Positions 9,812 to 23,657 of a stretch of DNA of 64,000 nt are shown one piece after another. Position 1 is the first letter of the stretch. Every line of letters starts with the position of its first letter. Below the pieces are notes generated by a model. The model was not told the DNA's origin, did no database searches, and saw only the letters and a program-made list of their open reading frames with translations. The position numbers and the translations under genes are program-made. Origin of the DNA: Tenebrionibacter intestinalis (GTDB taxonomy: Bacteria > Pseudomonadota > Gammaproteobacteria > Enterobacterales > Enterobacteriaceae); contig NZ_JAEPBH010000016.1 in NCBI RefSeq assembly GCF_016632365.1, forward strand, positions 16,680 through 80,679. Reading direction: 5' to 3'.

Positions 9812-9840
9812 TAGACAAAAGAGCCAGCAAATGCTGGCGC
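9812..9840 (-). terminator. Intrinsic terminator of the hinT-ycfP operon
   Basis: On the minus strand GCCAGC-ATTT-GCTGGC is followed by TCTTTTGTCT, 25 bases past the ycfP stop codon. A 6-bp stem with a tetraloop and T-rich tail fits a rho-independent terminator. Confidence 0.7.
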
Positions 9841-9864
9841 TTTAACTCTCAGGAGGTATGTCGC

Positions 9865-10407
9865 TCAACCGAGCGTTTTGAAGGCTTTTATACGCTGAAG
9901 ATGGGGAGAAATATCGCTGAACTTATGCGTCTGCCGCTCATCCCAGACAATTTCGTAAAAATGGTGCAGCAGCCCGGCTGAACGTTCGCTGTCCAGCGCT
10001 TCATCATTACGTGACAGGATAGCCAGACAGCGATCGCGATTTTTCTCCCGAAAATTCTCCACGCATTTCGTGGCGATATCCAGATACTCTTCCGGGCGGT
10101 CGATTTTGCCTTCCATGTTCTCGTAAGGGAACAGATTTGGGTTAAAAATCGCCTGACGTATATCGCAGAGAAAACCAATGCGCTCCGCCCAGTAGCCGCC
10201 CAGCCCAACGCCGCAAATCAGCGGCCTGTCGTCAATATTTAGCTGTAGCATTTTGTCGACTTCTTTGAGCAAATGCTGCATATCGTGCTTCGGATGGCGC
10301 GTACTGTAGCTGATCAACCGGACATCAGGATCGATAAACTGCAGTTGCAGCACTTTTTCATGATTGCCGGGGCTACTGGAATCAAAACCGTGTAAATAGA
10401 TAATCAT
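9865..10407 (-). CDS. ycfP: YcfP family alpha/beta-hydrolase-fold protein (UPF0227)
   Basis: 180 residues, nearly identical in plan to E. coli YcfP. It begins [20 protein letters not shown] and has the esterase-like strand-turn-helix '[14 protein letters not shown]'. The position that carries the nucleophilic Ser in ordinary alpha/beta hydrolases (GxSxG) is Leu here, as in E. coli YcfP, so classic hydrolase activity cannot be assumed. The function is unknown. It is the last gene of the hinT-ycfL-lpoB-thiK-nagZ-ycfP run, 23 bases behind nagZ, and is followed by a terminator. Confidence 0.9.
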   Translation of the reverse strand: MIIYLHGFDSSSPGNHEKVLQLQFIDPDVRLISYSTRHPKHDMQHLLKEVDKMLQLNIDDRPLICGVGLGGYWAERIGFLCDIRQAIFNPNLFPYENMEGKIDRPEEYLDIATKCVENFREKNRDRCLAILSRNDEALDSERSAGLLHHFYEIVWDERQTHKFSDISPHLQRIKAFKTLG

Positions 10408-10430
10408 TGCACCCTCACCGCGCTAAAAAT

Positions 10431-11471
10431 TTACTCAACCGGCATCTGCGCCTTATGCGCCAGCCAGCGCGCATTCAGCGCCTCAAGCTGCTGGTTCGCC
10501 TGTTTCCAGCGCGATGACTCCCTGAGCGCCTGCCGGGTTATCGCGCCGCGATGGTACAAATTTGTAACACGCAGGGCGTTTTTCGGCGACAGGTTATCCA
10601 GCACATCTACCGCGCCTTTACGATTATTACAGACGAGGATCATATCGCAACCCGCATCCAACGACGCCTGCCCGCGCTCGGCATAGCTGCCCATAATAGC
10701 CGCGCCTTCCATCGACAAATCATCAGAGAAAATAACGCCGTTAAAACCCAGCTCGCCGCGCAGCACGGTTTTTAACCAGTGCGCCGAGCCGCTGGCAGGA
10801 CGCGGGTCCACATTGCTGTATATCACATGCGCGGGCATCACCGCATCCAGCTTGTTGCGCTCAATGAGCGTGCGAAATACCGCCATATCCCGCGCCCGAA
10901 TGTCAGCTTCCAAACGCGAATCGCACGGGGTTTCTTTATGCGAGTCGGCCGTAACCGCGCCGTGACCGGGAAAGTGTTTACCGGTACATTTCATGCCTGC
11001 TTCATGCATACCGTCAATCGCACGCTCGGCCAGCCTCAGCGCTTTTTCCGGATCGTCATGCCAGGAGCGCTCGCCAATTGCCGCGCTAATATGGCCTACG
11101 TCCAGCACCGGCGCAAAACTAATATCGATATCCATCGCAATCATCTCGCTTGCCATCAGCCAGCCCGCTTCATGCGCCAGCTTCATTCCTTCCTCCATCC
11201 CCAGTATTGCGGCAAAAGACTGCGCCGCAGGCAGACGGGTAAACCCTTCACGAAAACGCTGTACGCGTCCCCCCTCCTGATCTACCGCTACCACAAGGCG
11301 CTGGCGTGACGCGCTGCGGATCTGGCGCACCAGTTCGCGCAATTGATCCGGATCGTGGTAATTACGCGTAAAGAGGATCAGCCCCCCCACCAGCGGGTGC
11401 TGCAAAATGTCGCGTTCTTCGCCATCCAGCTCAAAACCTGCCACATCCAACATTACCGGTCCTGTGCTCAT
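10431..11471 (-). CDS. nagZ: Beta-N-acetylglucosaminidase NagZ (glycoside hydrolase family 3)
   Basis: 346 residues (E. coli 341). This cytoplasmic enzyme removes GlcNAc from GlcNAc-1,6-anhydroMurNAc peptides during peptidoglycan recycling. The products are inducers of AmpC beta-lactamase in species that carry ampR-ampC. The GH3 signature KHFPGHG is present, followed by 'TADSHKETP', which holds the flexible-loop catalytic His-Asp pair. '[10 protein letters not shown]' carries the nucleophilic Asp. The ATG overlaps the thiK stop by 4 bases (11468-11471), indicating translational coupling. E. coli has the same lpoB-thiK-nagZ-ycfP order. Confidence 0.96.
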   Translation of the reverse strand: MSTGPVMLDVAGFELDGEERDILQHPLVGGLILFTRNYHDPDQLRELVRQIRSASRQRLVVAVDQEGGRVQRFREGFTRLPAAQSFAAILGMEEGMKLAHEAGWLMASEMIAMDIDISFAPVLDVGHISAAIGERSWHDDPEKALRLAERAIDGMHEAGMKCTGKHFPGHGAVTADSHKETPCDSRLEADIRARDMAVFRTLIERNKLDAVMPAHVIYSNVDPRPASGSAHWLKTVLRGELGFNGVIFSDDLSMEGAAIMGSYAERGQASLDAGCDMILVCNNRKGAVDVLDNLSPKNALRVTNLYHRGAITRQALRESSRWKQANQQLEALNARWLAHKAQMPVE

Positions 11472-12316
11472 CTTTCATACTCCATAAATCGCAGACGCCG
11501 CCACGCGTCGTCCGCCAGTTGAATAAATTGGCGCTGCCGGGTTTGCTGCCAGCGCCATTCATACCAGGAGGCCATTAATGCCTGTACCCACGGCTGCCAG
11601 CGCCGCACCTGGCGCGCAAGCGCGGCGGCGGAATACCGCGTCCGTTCGGCGTAGGCCTGGGTGAGCGCCTCACCCATTCCCGTCGCCGCCAGCTCCAGCG
11701 CGATGTCCCCATCGCCTGCATATTCCCAGTCAATAAGACGCAGACCGTCAGGCGTCTGAATCAGATTATCGCCGTGTACATCCATATGCAGCGGCGCCAG
11801 CTTCAACGCAGCCGGTTCCCCCTGCTGATGCAGGCGTTTGAGCATGCTTAGCCAGAACCGAGAACGGCGCTCCGGGGCAGCCGCCTGCCAGTAAAACGTT
11901 AACAACGATGGCAGCGAGATACGCCAGCCAAAACGCCGCTGGGCGTGCAGGTGGCGCAGCAAGGCAGCCAGATCGTTTATATTCACCGCCTCTGCGCACG
12001 GCCGCCCATGCAACCAGTCGGTCACCAGCCAGCCGCCAGCCAGCAGGCGCGGCGTGGGGCCAGTGCCCGGCAAGCGCTGCTTTAACGCCCGATACTGGCG
12101 CGCAAGCGAAACGCCGGGCGGCGCCTGCGGTAAGCTGCGCCGCGCAGCGTAGATACGATCGCCGCAGGCAATTCTGATACTGCCGCCGCTTAATCCCTGC
12201 ACGGTAGAAACAGTACCGGCGGCCTGAGCCGCCGGAAAATACCGCGCAATCAACGCCTCAGGCGTCAGTTTACTGGATGCGTTCAACGCCGCCCTTTCCC
12301 GACCAGACAATTTCAC
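11468..12316 (-). CDS. thiK: Thiamine kinase ThiK (YcfN)
   Basis: Up to 282 residues (E. coli 274). It phosphorylates salvaged thiamine to thiamine monophosphate. It is an aminoglycoside-phosphotransferase-fold kinase with the Brenner motif '[10 protein letters not shown]' and the Mg-binding '[11 protein letters not shown]'. The first ATG (12316) lies 47 bases inside the end of lpoB. The aligned E. coli start corresponds to about residue 11, where a TTG codon is available, so the true start is uncertain and the overlap may be smaller. The N-terminal half is less conserved than the catalytic half. It is coupled to nagZ by a 4-base overlap. Confidence 0.88.
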   Translation of the reverse strand: MKLSGRERAALNASSKLTPEALIARYFPAAQAAGTVSTVQGLSGGSIRIACGDRIYAARRSLPQAPPGVSLARQYRALKQRLPGTGPTPRLLAGGWLVTDWLHGRPCAEAVNINDLAALLRHLHAQRRFGWRISLPSLLTFYWQAAAPERRSRFWLSMLKRLHQQGEPAALKLAPLHMDVHGDNLIQTPDGLRLIDWEYAGDGDIALELAATGMGEALTQAYAERTRYSAAALARQVRRWQPWVQALMASWYEWRWQQTRQRQFIQLADDAWRRLRFMEYER

Positions 12317-12914
12317 CGGTTTGCACCAGCATCAGTTGCATTTGCAGCGTCGGTGAATTTACATTGCCGCCTGCGCTGGTATAGAGCACATACTGCGCGC
12401 CGACATTACGCGCGATACCTATCGCCTTACTGCGGCTGCCCAGACTATCCTGCGCCGACAGCCCAAGCTGCTGCTTCGCCATCGCCAGTTGTTGGTCGCC
12501 TACCAGAGTAAATGTACCGTTATTTGCCAGCGCACTGCGCAGCGCCTGGGTGGCTTTTGCCGTTGGCAGGCTACCGTTGGTGCGGTTATTGACGTTATCA
12601 ACCAACAGCACGCTGCCGGCGCTCACGCCGCCAACCTGCAGCATCCTGCCGACCATAGGCTGCACGGCGCCGCTCCAGTTCCATACGCGCTCGCGCGGCG
12701 GCTGCGCAGGTTTTGGCGGCTGAACGACAGGCCCCGGCTTATCCTGCGGCAGGGCAGGCGCCGGCGGTACGGTCGTCGGCGGCGCCGGCTGCGGAGATTC
12801 TGGTTTAATCTCTTTTATCGGCGCAGGCTGCCTTGCGCCGTCGTTAAGCCCGCAGCCGACCAGCAACACCGCTGTCGTCGCCAGTAGAATGTAACGATGA
12901 AGTTCCCTAATCAA
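12270..12914 (-). CDS. lpoB: Outer-membrane lipoprotein LpoB, activator of PBP1b
   Basis: 214 residues. The signal peptide ends in a lipobox (LLVGCG, Cys at about residue 21). A proline-rich, disordered linker (about 30-75, rich in P, A and Q) follows, then the globular domain (about 80-214). The linker length fits the known role: LpoB reaches from the outer membrane through the peptidoglycan to stimulate the transpeptidase and transglycosylase PBP1b (MrcB). The globular part carries 'VLLVDNVNNRTNGSLPTAKA' and ends '[16 protein letters not shown]', as expected for the family. It lies between ycfL and thiK. Confidence 0.93.
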   Translation of the reverse strand: MIRELHRYILLATTAVLLVGCGLNDGARQPAPIKEIKPESPQPAPPTTVPPAPALPQDKPGPVVQPPKPAQPPRERVWNWSGAVQPMVGRMLQVGGVSAGSVLLVDNVNNRTNGSLPTAKATQALRSALANNGTFTLVGDQQLAMAKQQLGLSAQDSLGSRSKAIGIARNVGAQYVLYTSAGGNVNSPTLQMQLMLVQTGEIVWSGKGGVERIQ

Positions 12915-12924
12915 ATTTCACCCC

Positions 12925-13305
12925 TCAGAGCCAGATAGACAAGCGCACCTGCCGTGCGCCTATAAAATTACCGCTGGAAGCGACAGTTACGCCAGCGCGT
13001 GGCGGTATAACAATCTCTCTGGCGCGTTCCAGCGGATGCATTTCCAGCCCTTTACTATCGTACCAGTAAAAACGGTAATGAATTTTTACGGCACTGTCGC
13101 GTTCGTTATACAAACGCGAGGTCGCTATCGGCTGAATAACGCGTGAAGAAAACCTCGGCTCATCGGCCGTGACCCCCGCCGCCAGCACCGTCGCCTCCAT
13201 GACCAGCGTCTGCCTGTCGTTAACCGGAATAACCGGCTTTGCGCTACAGGCCGCCAGCAGCAGCGCGCAAAAGACGGTAAACGGCGTTTGCAGGCGCATC
13301 TTCAC
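12925..13305 (-). CDS. ycfL: YcfL family lipoprotein (DUF1425)
   Basis: 126 residues with a lipoprotein signal peptide ending LLAACS (Cys at about residue 20). A small DUF1425 domain with '[13 protein letters not shown]' follows, as in E. coli YcfL. The function is unknown. The next gene, lpoB, is also an outer-membrane lipoprotein. The ATG overlaps the hinT stop by 4 bases (13302-13305). The second ATG (MRLQTPF) is an alternative start two codons later. Confidence 0.88.
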   Translation of the reverse strand: MKMRLQTPFTVFCALLLAACSAKPVIPVNDRQTLVMEATVLAAGVTADEPRFSSRVIQPIATSRLYNERDSAVKIHYRFYWYDSKGLEMHPLERAREIVIPPRAGVTVASSGNFIGARQVRLSIWL

Positions 13306-13661
13306 AGCCCTTTACGCGTCAACATCGGCCCCAGCGCTTGTCCGCCAAGCAGGTGCATATGAAGATGATAAACCTCCTGCCCTGCATGGCGATTGCAGTT
13401 CACAATCAGCCGATAACCCTCTTCAGCCAGACCTTCCTGTTCAGCTATTTTTGCCGCAACGGTCATCATACGGCCCAGCGCCATTTCGTGTTCGGGCTTA
13501 ACGTCGTTAACCGTTGGGATAAGCGTATTGGGAACGATAAGTATATGGCTCGGCGCCTGGGGCGCGATATCGCGAAAAGCGGTAACCAGTTCATCCTGAT
13601 AAATAACATCCGCAGGAATTTCGCGGCGTATAATTTTGCTGAAAATTGTTTCTTCGGCCAT
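13302..13661 (-). CDS. hinT: HIT-family purine nucleoside phosphoramidase HinT
   Basis: 119 residues, the E. coli length. It carries the histidine-triad motif HLHMH near the C-terminus ('[12 protein letters not shown]'); the central His is the nucleophile that hydrolyses adenosine 5'-phosphoramidates and lysyl-AMP. It is the first gene of the hinT-ycfL-lpoB-thiK-nagZ-ycfP run. In E. coli the gene upstream of hinT is fhuE; here it is plaP, so the 5' neighbour has changed. Confidence 0.96.
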   Translation of the reverse strand: MAEETIFSKIIRREIPADVIYQDELVTAFRDIAPQAPSHILIVPNTLIPTVNDVKPEHEMALGRMMTVAAKIAEQEGLAEEGYRLIVNCNRHAGQEVYHLHMHLLGGQALGPMLTRKGL

Positions 13662-13890
13662 GACTTTGTCCTTTTACAAAACCTGCAGGAAGTATGAGTG
13701 AGATGCCCCTTTTCTTTCAACCTTCCGGCATGAATTCTTCTGTTAAGCGTCAACGTTAACAACAAAAAAAACCGGACTACAAACCGTTTTGTGTGAGTAA
13801 CAGTGGCCCCAAAGGCGCGTCCAGGCCGCCGGCGCGCTGCGTTTTTAAGTCAAACGTCGGCCTTCCCGGCAAGCATTCACGCATCGGTTC

Positions 13891-13916
13891 AAAACAAAAA
13901 AGCGCCGCAAAGGCGC
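13891..13916 (-). terminator. Rho-independent terminator reading out of the plaP side
   Basis: On the minus strand GGCGC-N5-GCGCC is followed by TTTTTTGTTTT. A short GC stem with an uninterrupted T-rich tail gives a good terminator. It would stop transcripts coming from plaP before hinT. Confidence 0.7.
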
Positions 13917-13994
13917 ACCGAGACGGGGGTTCATGCCCTTCTGGAATATAAACCCTGGAAAACAAAAAGTTGAAGTGATTCTGTTAACGACAAA

Positions 13995-14020
13995 GGAGGC
14001 AAAACCCTGTTTTGCCCCCC
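13995..14020. repeat. Palindromic repeat, copy 1
   Basis: GGCAAAAC-CCT-GTTTTGCC is a perfect 8-bp stem with a 3-base loop inside a 24-base stretch that recurs at 14164-14187. It lies between hinT and plaP. Confidence 0.8.
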
Positions 14021-14037
14021 GAGACTGCTGACAAATC

Positions 14038-14060
14038 CCATCCTGTCGCAGACAGGATGG
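14038..14060. other. Perfect 10-bp hairpin
   Basis: CCATCCTGTC-GCA-GACAGGATGG, a fully paired 10-bp stem with a 3-base loop. No T-run follows. It is one of a series of hairpins between hinT and plaP. Confidence 0.7.
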
Positions 14061-14116
14061 ATGAAATACAATAAAAAAATAAGGAAAATCAATGTATTGA
14101 TTTTCGCCTGCTTACC

Positions 14117-14151
14117 ACAAAGAAGGAAAAGCTTCGTTTTTCCTTCTTTGT
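14117..14151. other. Perfect 14-bp hairpin
   Basis: ACAAAGAAGGAAAA pairs fully with TTTTCCTTCTTTGT around a 7-base loop. It sits between the two copies of the palindromic repeat. Confidence 0.75.
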
Positions 14152-14162
14152 CAACAACCTGA

Positions 14163-14190
14163 GGAGGCAAAACCCTGTTTTGCCCCCTTT
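14163..14190 (-). repeat. Palindromic repeat, copy 2, adjacent to plaP 3' end
   Basis: This is the same 24-base palindrome as at 13996-14019, here followed on the plus strand by TTTTAT. It is about 40 bases downstream of the plaP stop codon and may form part of its transcript end. Confidence 0.75.
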
Positions 14191-14228
14191 TATCAACACA
14201 CTGAAAGGCGTCTGCGTCTTATTAACCT

Positions 14229-15590
14229 TTAGTGCGCAACATCTTCGTACTGCGGAACCGGATTGCGGAAGCTGCGGGTCACGCAAGCCAGATAAATCAG
14301 GCCAATAGCGGCCCAAATCAGGCCGAGCTTCATAGAGCTGGCCTCCAGGTTCACCCACAGCGCCCCCACGGTCAGCGCGCCGCATATCGGCAGGATCAGA
14401 TAGTTAATATGATCTTTAAGCGTTTTATTACGCTTCTCGCGAATCCAGAACTGCGAAATAACTGACAGATTCACGAACGTAAACGCAACCAGCGCGCCAA
14501 AGTTGATAAGCGCAGTCGCGGTCACCAGATCGAAATTAATCGCAAGCAGCGCAATCGCGCCGACCAGCAGCACATTGAACGCCGGCGTACGCCACACCGG
14601 GTGGATATAACCGAAAAAGCGGGACGGGAAGACGCCATCGCGGCCCATCACATACATCAGGCGAGAAACGCCCGCATGCGCCGCCATGCCAGAGGCCAAC
14701 ACGGTAATAGTCGAGAAAATCAGCACCCCGAACTGGAACGCCCTGCCCGCAACGTAAAGCATGATTTCTGGCTGTGACGCATCCGGATCTTTAAAGCGGG
14801 AAATATCCGGAAAGTACAGTTGCAGAAAATAAGAGGCGAGGATAAATACCAGCCCGCCAATCAGCGCCGTCAGGAAGATGGCTTTCGGAATGACGCGGCC
14901 TGCGTCTTTAGTCTCTTCTGAGAGCGAACTGATGCCGTCAAAGCCCAGAAACGAGAAGCACAGAATCGTAGCCCCGGTAATCATCGGCACAACCTGGGCG
15001 TCATTGCTCCAGAACGGGCGCGAGCTGGCCAGCGTACCGGCGCCTTCGCCGTGGGCCACGCCCCAGATAACCATACCGACAATCACGGCGACAATACCCA
15101 TCTGCAGCACCACGATAACGGTGTTAAAGTTCGCCACGGTCTTAATGCTGCGCATGTTGGAGATGGTCATAAACGCCACCAGCGCCACAACAAAAATCCA
15201 CGACGGCACAGAAGGGATGAGCGCTTCGAAGTAAATTTTCGCCAGAAGAATGTTGATCATCGGCATGAACAGATAATCCAACAGCGATGACCAGCCCACC
15301 ATAAAACCCACTGTCGGGCTGATGGACTTTTGTGCGTAGGTATACGCCGAACCTGCCGACGGAAAGCGGCGCACCAGCTTACCGTAGCTTAGCGCGGTAA
15401 AGAGGATGGCGACGAGCGCAAAGGCATACGCGGTAGCGACGTGACCGTGTGTCAGGCCGGATACAATGCCAAACGTATCGAAAAGCGTCATGGGCTGCAT
15501 ATAGGCCAGTCCCATCATGACAACCGGAAGCAGCGTAAGCGTCTTACGCAGCCCCACGCGGGAAGAAGTAGCGGTGACGTTATGCGACAT
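14229..15590 (-). CDS. plaP: Low-affinity putrescine importer PlaP (APC superfamily)
   Basis: 453 residues (E. coli 452), closely matching PlaP (YeeF) from 'MSHNV' to '[10 protein letters not shown]'. It is a 12-membrane-segment amino acid/polyamine/organocation permease that uses proton motive force to import putrescine. In E. coli this supports pili-dependent surface motility. Conserved segments include '[16 protein letters not shown]' at the N-terminus and '[20 protein letters not shown]'. I chose the ATG at 15590 (MSHNV) instead of the upstream in-frame ATG at 15620, because E. coli starts there. In E. coli, plaP is followed by yeeY and yeeZ; yeeY is missing here. Confidence 0.94.
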   Translation of the reverse strand: MSHNVTATSSRVGLRKTLTLLPVVMMGLAYMQPMTLFDTFGIVSGLTHGHVATAYAFALVAILFTALSYGKLVRRFPSAGSAYTYAQKSISPTVGFMVGWSSLLDYLFMPMINILLAKIYFEALIPSVPSWIFVVALVAFMTISNMRSIKTVANFNTVIVVLQMGIVAVIVGMVIWGVAHGEGAGTLASSRPFWSNDAQVVPMITGATILCFSFLGFDGISSLSEETKDAGRVIPKAIFLTALIGGLVFILASYFLQLYFPDISRFKDPDASQPEIMLYVAGRAFQFGVLIFSTITVLASGMAAHAGVSRLMYVMGRDGVFPSRFFGYIHPVWRTPAFNVLLVGAIALLAINFDLVTATALINFGALVAFTFVNLSVISQFWIREKRNKTLKDHINYLILPICGALTVGALWVNLEASSMKLGLIWAAIGLIYLACVTRSFRNPVPQYEDVAH

Positions 15591-15723
15591 GGTGATATCC
15601 CCCAAACGCAAAAGCAACAAATTGCCCCATCTTAGTTTTTCCTCGGCGACACGTCTGTCGATTCTTAAATGTGTATCTATCCGGTACTGAGCCCGGCCTC
15701 TTGTTTAATTGGGTTTGTTTACT

Positions 15724-15759
15724 GCAAAAAAATAACCGACACCCAGTAAAGCGTCGGTT
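15724..15759 (-). terminator. Rho-independent terminator between yeeZ and plaP
   Basis: On the minus strand AACCGAC-N12-GTCGGTT is followed by ATTTTTTTG. It lies about 210 bases past the yeeZ stop and would end yeeZ transcription before plaP. The rest of 15591-15970 holds no gene I can support; E. coli has the LysR-type regulator yeeY here. Confidence 0.7.
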
Positions 15760-15970
15760 TGTCTCATTTTGCAGGCGGCGTATTTTGCCCCAGTAAAAGC
15801 GCGATGACAAGACTCCATCGCCCTGACGGCGAAATTCTTTTTACACAAATTCTCACCGCCCCGCCAGACCGCGCCAGACCTGGGATTACACAACATTTCC
15901 GTTACCCGATATTGACGCCGGCAAAGAGCCTAATAAGCTTTTTCAGCATATTTTTAACCGCTCCCTTCGC

Positions 15971-16795
15971 TTACTCCATCGGCATATTCATCGGGTCCGG
16001 ATGTTGATATTCAAACCCCAGCGCTTTACAAATAAGGCTGCCGTCAACGATTTTACCGCCCTCACTCCCCGCCGTAACCTGAAATACCGGCGGCGCCAGC
16101 CCCAGTTTACGCGCCATGCGCGGATAAAACAGCGCGCGCGGCGGGTGCTCAGGCGCACATAAATTATAAATGCGCCCGCCGCGCGGCGTCTGTAACAGCA
16201 AAATAATGGCATCAATAACATCTTCAGTATGAACCAGGTTAACGCCATGATTGCCGCCCGGCACGCTGCGCCCGGCCAAAAAGCGGCCGGGATGTCGCCC
16301 CGGCCCTACAAGCCCCGCCAGGCGCAAAATATCCACCGACGTCCCCGGCAGCCCGTGCAGCCAGTTTTCCAGCTCGCGCAACGTGCGGCCGCTTTCGCTT
16401 ACCGGCGCCAGCGGCGAACTTTCTTTCACTATACCGGCGGCATTGCCATAGACGGCGGTGGAACTGGTAAAAATAATGCGTGGAATAGCGTAGACCAGCG
16501 CACTGTCGACAATTTCCTGTACCGCCTGCAGGTAAAAGCGTTCGCCATCGCCGCTGCGGCGCGCAGGCAGCGTAATGACCAGCGCGTCAACGTTAAGCAG
16601 CGCATCCAGATCGTCGCTGTCGCACACAAGCTCAGGCGCCAGCGTCAGCTTATAGCTTTCAATGCCGCACATGCGCGCGGCCTCTACGCCATCCTGCGTC
16701 GTTTTACTGCCGACGACCTCCCAGCCGCGCGCCAACAGCGCCATGCCAAGCGGCATCCCCAGCCAACCTAACCCGACAATCGCCACCCTTTTCAT
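15971..16795 (-). CDS. yeeZ: YeeZ, extended SDR-family NAD(P)-binding protein
   Basis: 274 residues, the E. coli length. The Rossmann motif GLGWLGMPLG is at about residues 8-17, 'IFTSSTAVYG' is the SDR active-site strand, and 'RLAGLVGPGRHPGRFLAG' is typical of this subfamily. The substrate is unknown; the family is related to nucleoside-diphosphate-sugar epimerases. I chose the ATG at 16795 (MKRVAIVGL) over the one at 16819 because it puts the Rossmann strand at the N-terminus as in E. coli. It is divergent from the his operon, as in E. coli. Confidence 0.9.
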   Translation of the reverse strand: MKRVAIVGLGWLGMPLGMALLARGWEVVGSKTTQDGVEAARMCGIESYKLTLAPELVCDSDDLDALLNVDALVITLPARRSGDGERFYLQAVQEIVDSALVYAIPRIIFTSSTAVYGNAAGIVKESSPLAPVSESGRTLRELENWLHGLPGTSVDILRLAGLVGPGRHPGRFLAGRSVPGGNHGVNLVHTEDVIDAIILLLQTPRGGRIYNLCAPEHPPRALFYPRMARKLGLAPPVFQVTAGSEGGKIVDGSLICKALGFEYQHPDPMNMPME

Positions 16796-16972
16796 GCCTT
16801 TTCTCCCGCCCGTCGCCACAGAGTGTCCTGATGCTGTATTTAAGGCTACGCCAGCGAATAAAAAGTGACAATGAGACTGTTGTCAAACTCCGAATCAAAC
16901 GGTTTGGGCGCGAAATCCCCGGCAGCTATCCGCCTGTGTACGTCCGTACCGAAAAAAGCGCTAAAAAAGCCC

Positions 16973-17002
16973 TTGCGTTCCCGCCATAATCTGGTTTAGG
17001 TT
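16973..17002 (+). promoter_or_regulatory. Histidine operon promoter
   Basis: TTGCGT, 18 bases, then TAGGTT embedded in 'GGTTTAGGTT'. This matches the placement and the -10 element of the E. coli/Salmonella primary his promoter. The leader peptide ATG follows 38 bases later. Confidence 0.6.
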
Positions 17003-17040
17003 ATCGAACAGACAATGAATAAACATTCAATGAGATTGTA

Positions 17041-17091
17041 ATGAAGCGTACCGCGAATAATTTCCATCACCACCACCATCATCCTGACTAG
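17041..17091 (+). CDS. hisL: his operon leader peptide HisL
   Basis: A 16-residue peptide containing six consecutive His codons (17065-17082) and ending Pro-Asp, like E. coli HisL, which has seven His and also ends PD. Ribosome stalling at the His codons when charged tRNA-His is scarce sets the attenuator fold. The residues before the His run (MKRTANNF) differ from E. coli (MTRVQFK). It is followed by the attenuator hairpins and hisG. Confidence 0.95.
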   Translation: MKRTANNFHHHHHHPD

Positions 17092-17110
17092 TCTTTCAGG
17101 CGATGTGTGC

Positions 17111-17191
17111 TGGAAGACGTTCAGAATCTTCCAGCGGTGAGTAACGCTTCATAAAAAGCCCCCGGAAGATTGTCTTCCGGGGGCTTTTTTT
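17111..17191 (+). promoter_or_regulatory. Histidine attenuator: competing hairpins and terminator
   Basis: TGGAAGA (17111) pairs with TCTTCCA (17127). The terminator at 17157-17191 is a 13-bp stem (AGCCCCCGGAAGA / TCTTCCGGGGGCT) with a 3-base loop and seven T. The alternative antiterminator pairs AATCTTCC (17125) with GGAAGATT (17164). This is the standard mutually exclusive arrangement controlled by translation of hisL. Confidence 0.93.
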
Positions 17192-17237
17192 ATTTCGCGC
17201 GCTACACCGGTTAACGCAGTATTCAGGAGAGGAAGAG

Positions 17238-18137
17238 ATGACAGACAACAGCCGCTTACGCATAGCTATGCAAAAATCAGGACGACTTAGCGATGATTCG
17301 CGCGAATTACTGGCCCGCTGCGGCATAAAAATCAACCTGCACACCCAGCGGCTGATTGCGCTGGCGGAAAACATGCCAATAGATATCCTGCGCGTTCGCG
17401 ATGACGATATTCCCGGTCTGGTGATGGATGGCGTCGTGGATCTTGGCATTATTGGCGAAAATGTGCTGGAAGAAGAGCTGCTAAGCCGCCGCGCCCAGGG
17501 TGAAGATCCACGCTATTTCACCTTGCGCCGCCTCGACTTTGGCGGCTGTCGCCTGTCGCTGGCAACGCCGGTCGATGAACCATGGGATGGCCCGGCAAGC
17601 CTCAGCAACCGGCGCATCGCCACCTCTTATCCTCACCTGCTCAAGCGCTATCTCGACCAGAAAGAGGTGCCGTTCAAATCCTGTCTGTTGAACGGCTCGG
17701 TGGAGGTCGCCCCGCGCGCCGGTCTGGCAGATGCTATCTGCGATCTGGTGTCAACCGGCGCCACGCTTGAGGCTAACGGCCTGCGCGAAGTGGAAGTCAT
17801 CTACCGCTCAAAAGCCTGCCTGATTCAGCGCGATGGCGATATGCCGCAGATGAAACAAGATCTCATCGACAAACTGCTCACGCGTATCCAGGGCGTTATT
17901 CAGGCACGTGAATCTAAATACATTATGCTGCACGCGCCAGGCGATCGCCTGGAAGAAGTCGTCGCGCTGCTGCCCGGCGCCGAGCGCCCGACCATCCTGC
18001 CGCTGGCAGGCGACAAACAGCGTGTAGCGATGCATATGGTCAGCAGCGAGACCCTGTTCTGGGAAACGATGGAGAAGCTTAAAGCGCTGGGCGCCAGCTC
18101 TATTCTCGTCCTGCCTATTGAGAAGATGATGGAGTAA
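17238..18137 (+). CDS. hisG: ATP phosphoribosyltransferase HisG
   Basis: 299 residues, the long, self-sufficient form with a C-terminal regulatory ACT-like domain that binds histidine. It joins ATP and PRPP in the first committed step of histidine synthesis. '[13 protein letters not shown]' opens the catalytic domain, and the PRPP loop region contains '[14 protein letters not shown]'. A strong Shine-Dalgarno (AGGAGAGGAAGAG) precedes the ATG. It is the first structural gene behind the attenuator, 4 bases before hisD. Confidence 0.97.
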   Translation: MTDNSRLRIAMQKSGRLSDDSRELLARCGIKINLHTQRLIALAENMPIDILRVRDDDIPGLVMDGVVDLGIIGENVLEEELLSRRAQGEDPRYFTLRRLDFGGCRLSLATPVDEPWDGPASLSNRRIATSYPHLLKRYLDQKEVPFKSCLLNGSVEVAPRAGLADAICDLVSTGATLEANGLREVEVIYRSKACLIQRDGDMPQMKQDLIDKLLTRIQGVIQARESKYIMLHAPGDRLEEVVALLPGAERPTILPLAGDKQRVAMHMVSSETLFWETMEKLKALGASSILVLPIEKMME

Positions 18138-18141
18138 CGAT

Positions 18142-21570
<3,429 letters not shown>

Positions 21571-21571
<1 letters not shown>

Positions 21572-22161
21572 TGAATATAGTGATTCTTGATACCGGCTGC
21601 GCCAACCTCTCTTCAGTAAAATGGGCGATACAACGGCTGGGCCATGCCCCCGTGGTCAGCCGCTACCCTGACGTAGCGTTACGCGCAGACAAACTGCTGC
21701 TACCCGGCGTGGGCACCGCGCAGGCAGCAATGGATCGGTTACGCGAACGCGAGCTGGTAGCGCTTATCCAGGCCTGTACCCAACCGGTGCTGGGGATATG
21801 TCTGGGCATGCAGTTGCTGGGCAGCCGCAGCGACGAAAGTAACGGCGTGGAAACGCTCGGCATCCTGGAGGAGCCGGTAAACAAGATGACGGACCACGGC
21901 CTGCCGCTGCCCCATATGGGCTGGAACCGCGTCTTCGCACAGGCGGGACATCATCTGTTTCGCGATATTGAGGACGGCGCGTACTTCTATTTTGTACACA
22001 GCTTCGCGATGCCGGTAAACGCCTGCACCATCGCCCGGTGCAATTACGGCGAACCTTTTACCGCCGCCGTACAAAAAGAGAATTTTTACGGCGTGCAGTT
22101 CCACCCTGAGCGCTCCGGCAAGGCGGGCGCGCAGTTGCTAAAAAACTTCCTGGAGATGTAA
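21571..22161 (+). CDS. hisH: Imidazole glycerol phosphate synthase glutaminase subunit HisH
   Basis: 196 residues, a class I glutamine amidotransferase. It has the nucleophile Cys in 'GICLGMQ' (about residue 77) and the His-Glu pair in 'QFHPERSG'. It supplies ammonia to HisF. I chose the ATG at 21571 ([13 protein letters not shown], as in E. coli), sharing one base with the hisB stop. A GTG three bases upstream (21568) is also in frame. It is immediately followed by hisA. Confidence 0.95.

Positions 22162-23650
<1,489 letters not shown>

Positions 23651-23657
<7 letters not shown>

Noticed and set aside
17065..17082. His-codon run as an engineered His tag
   Set aside because: It is the natural hisL leader peptide, with attenuator hairpins directly downstream.
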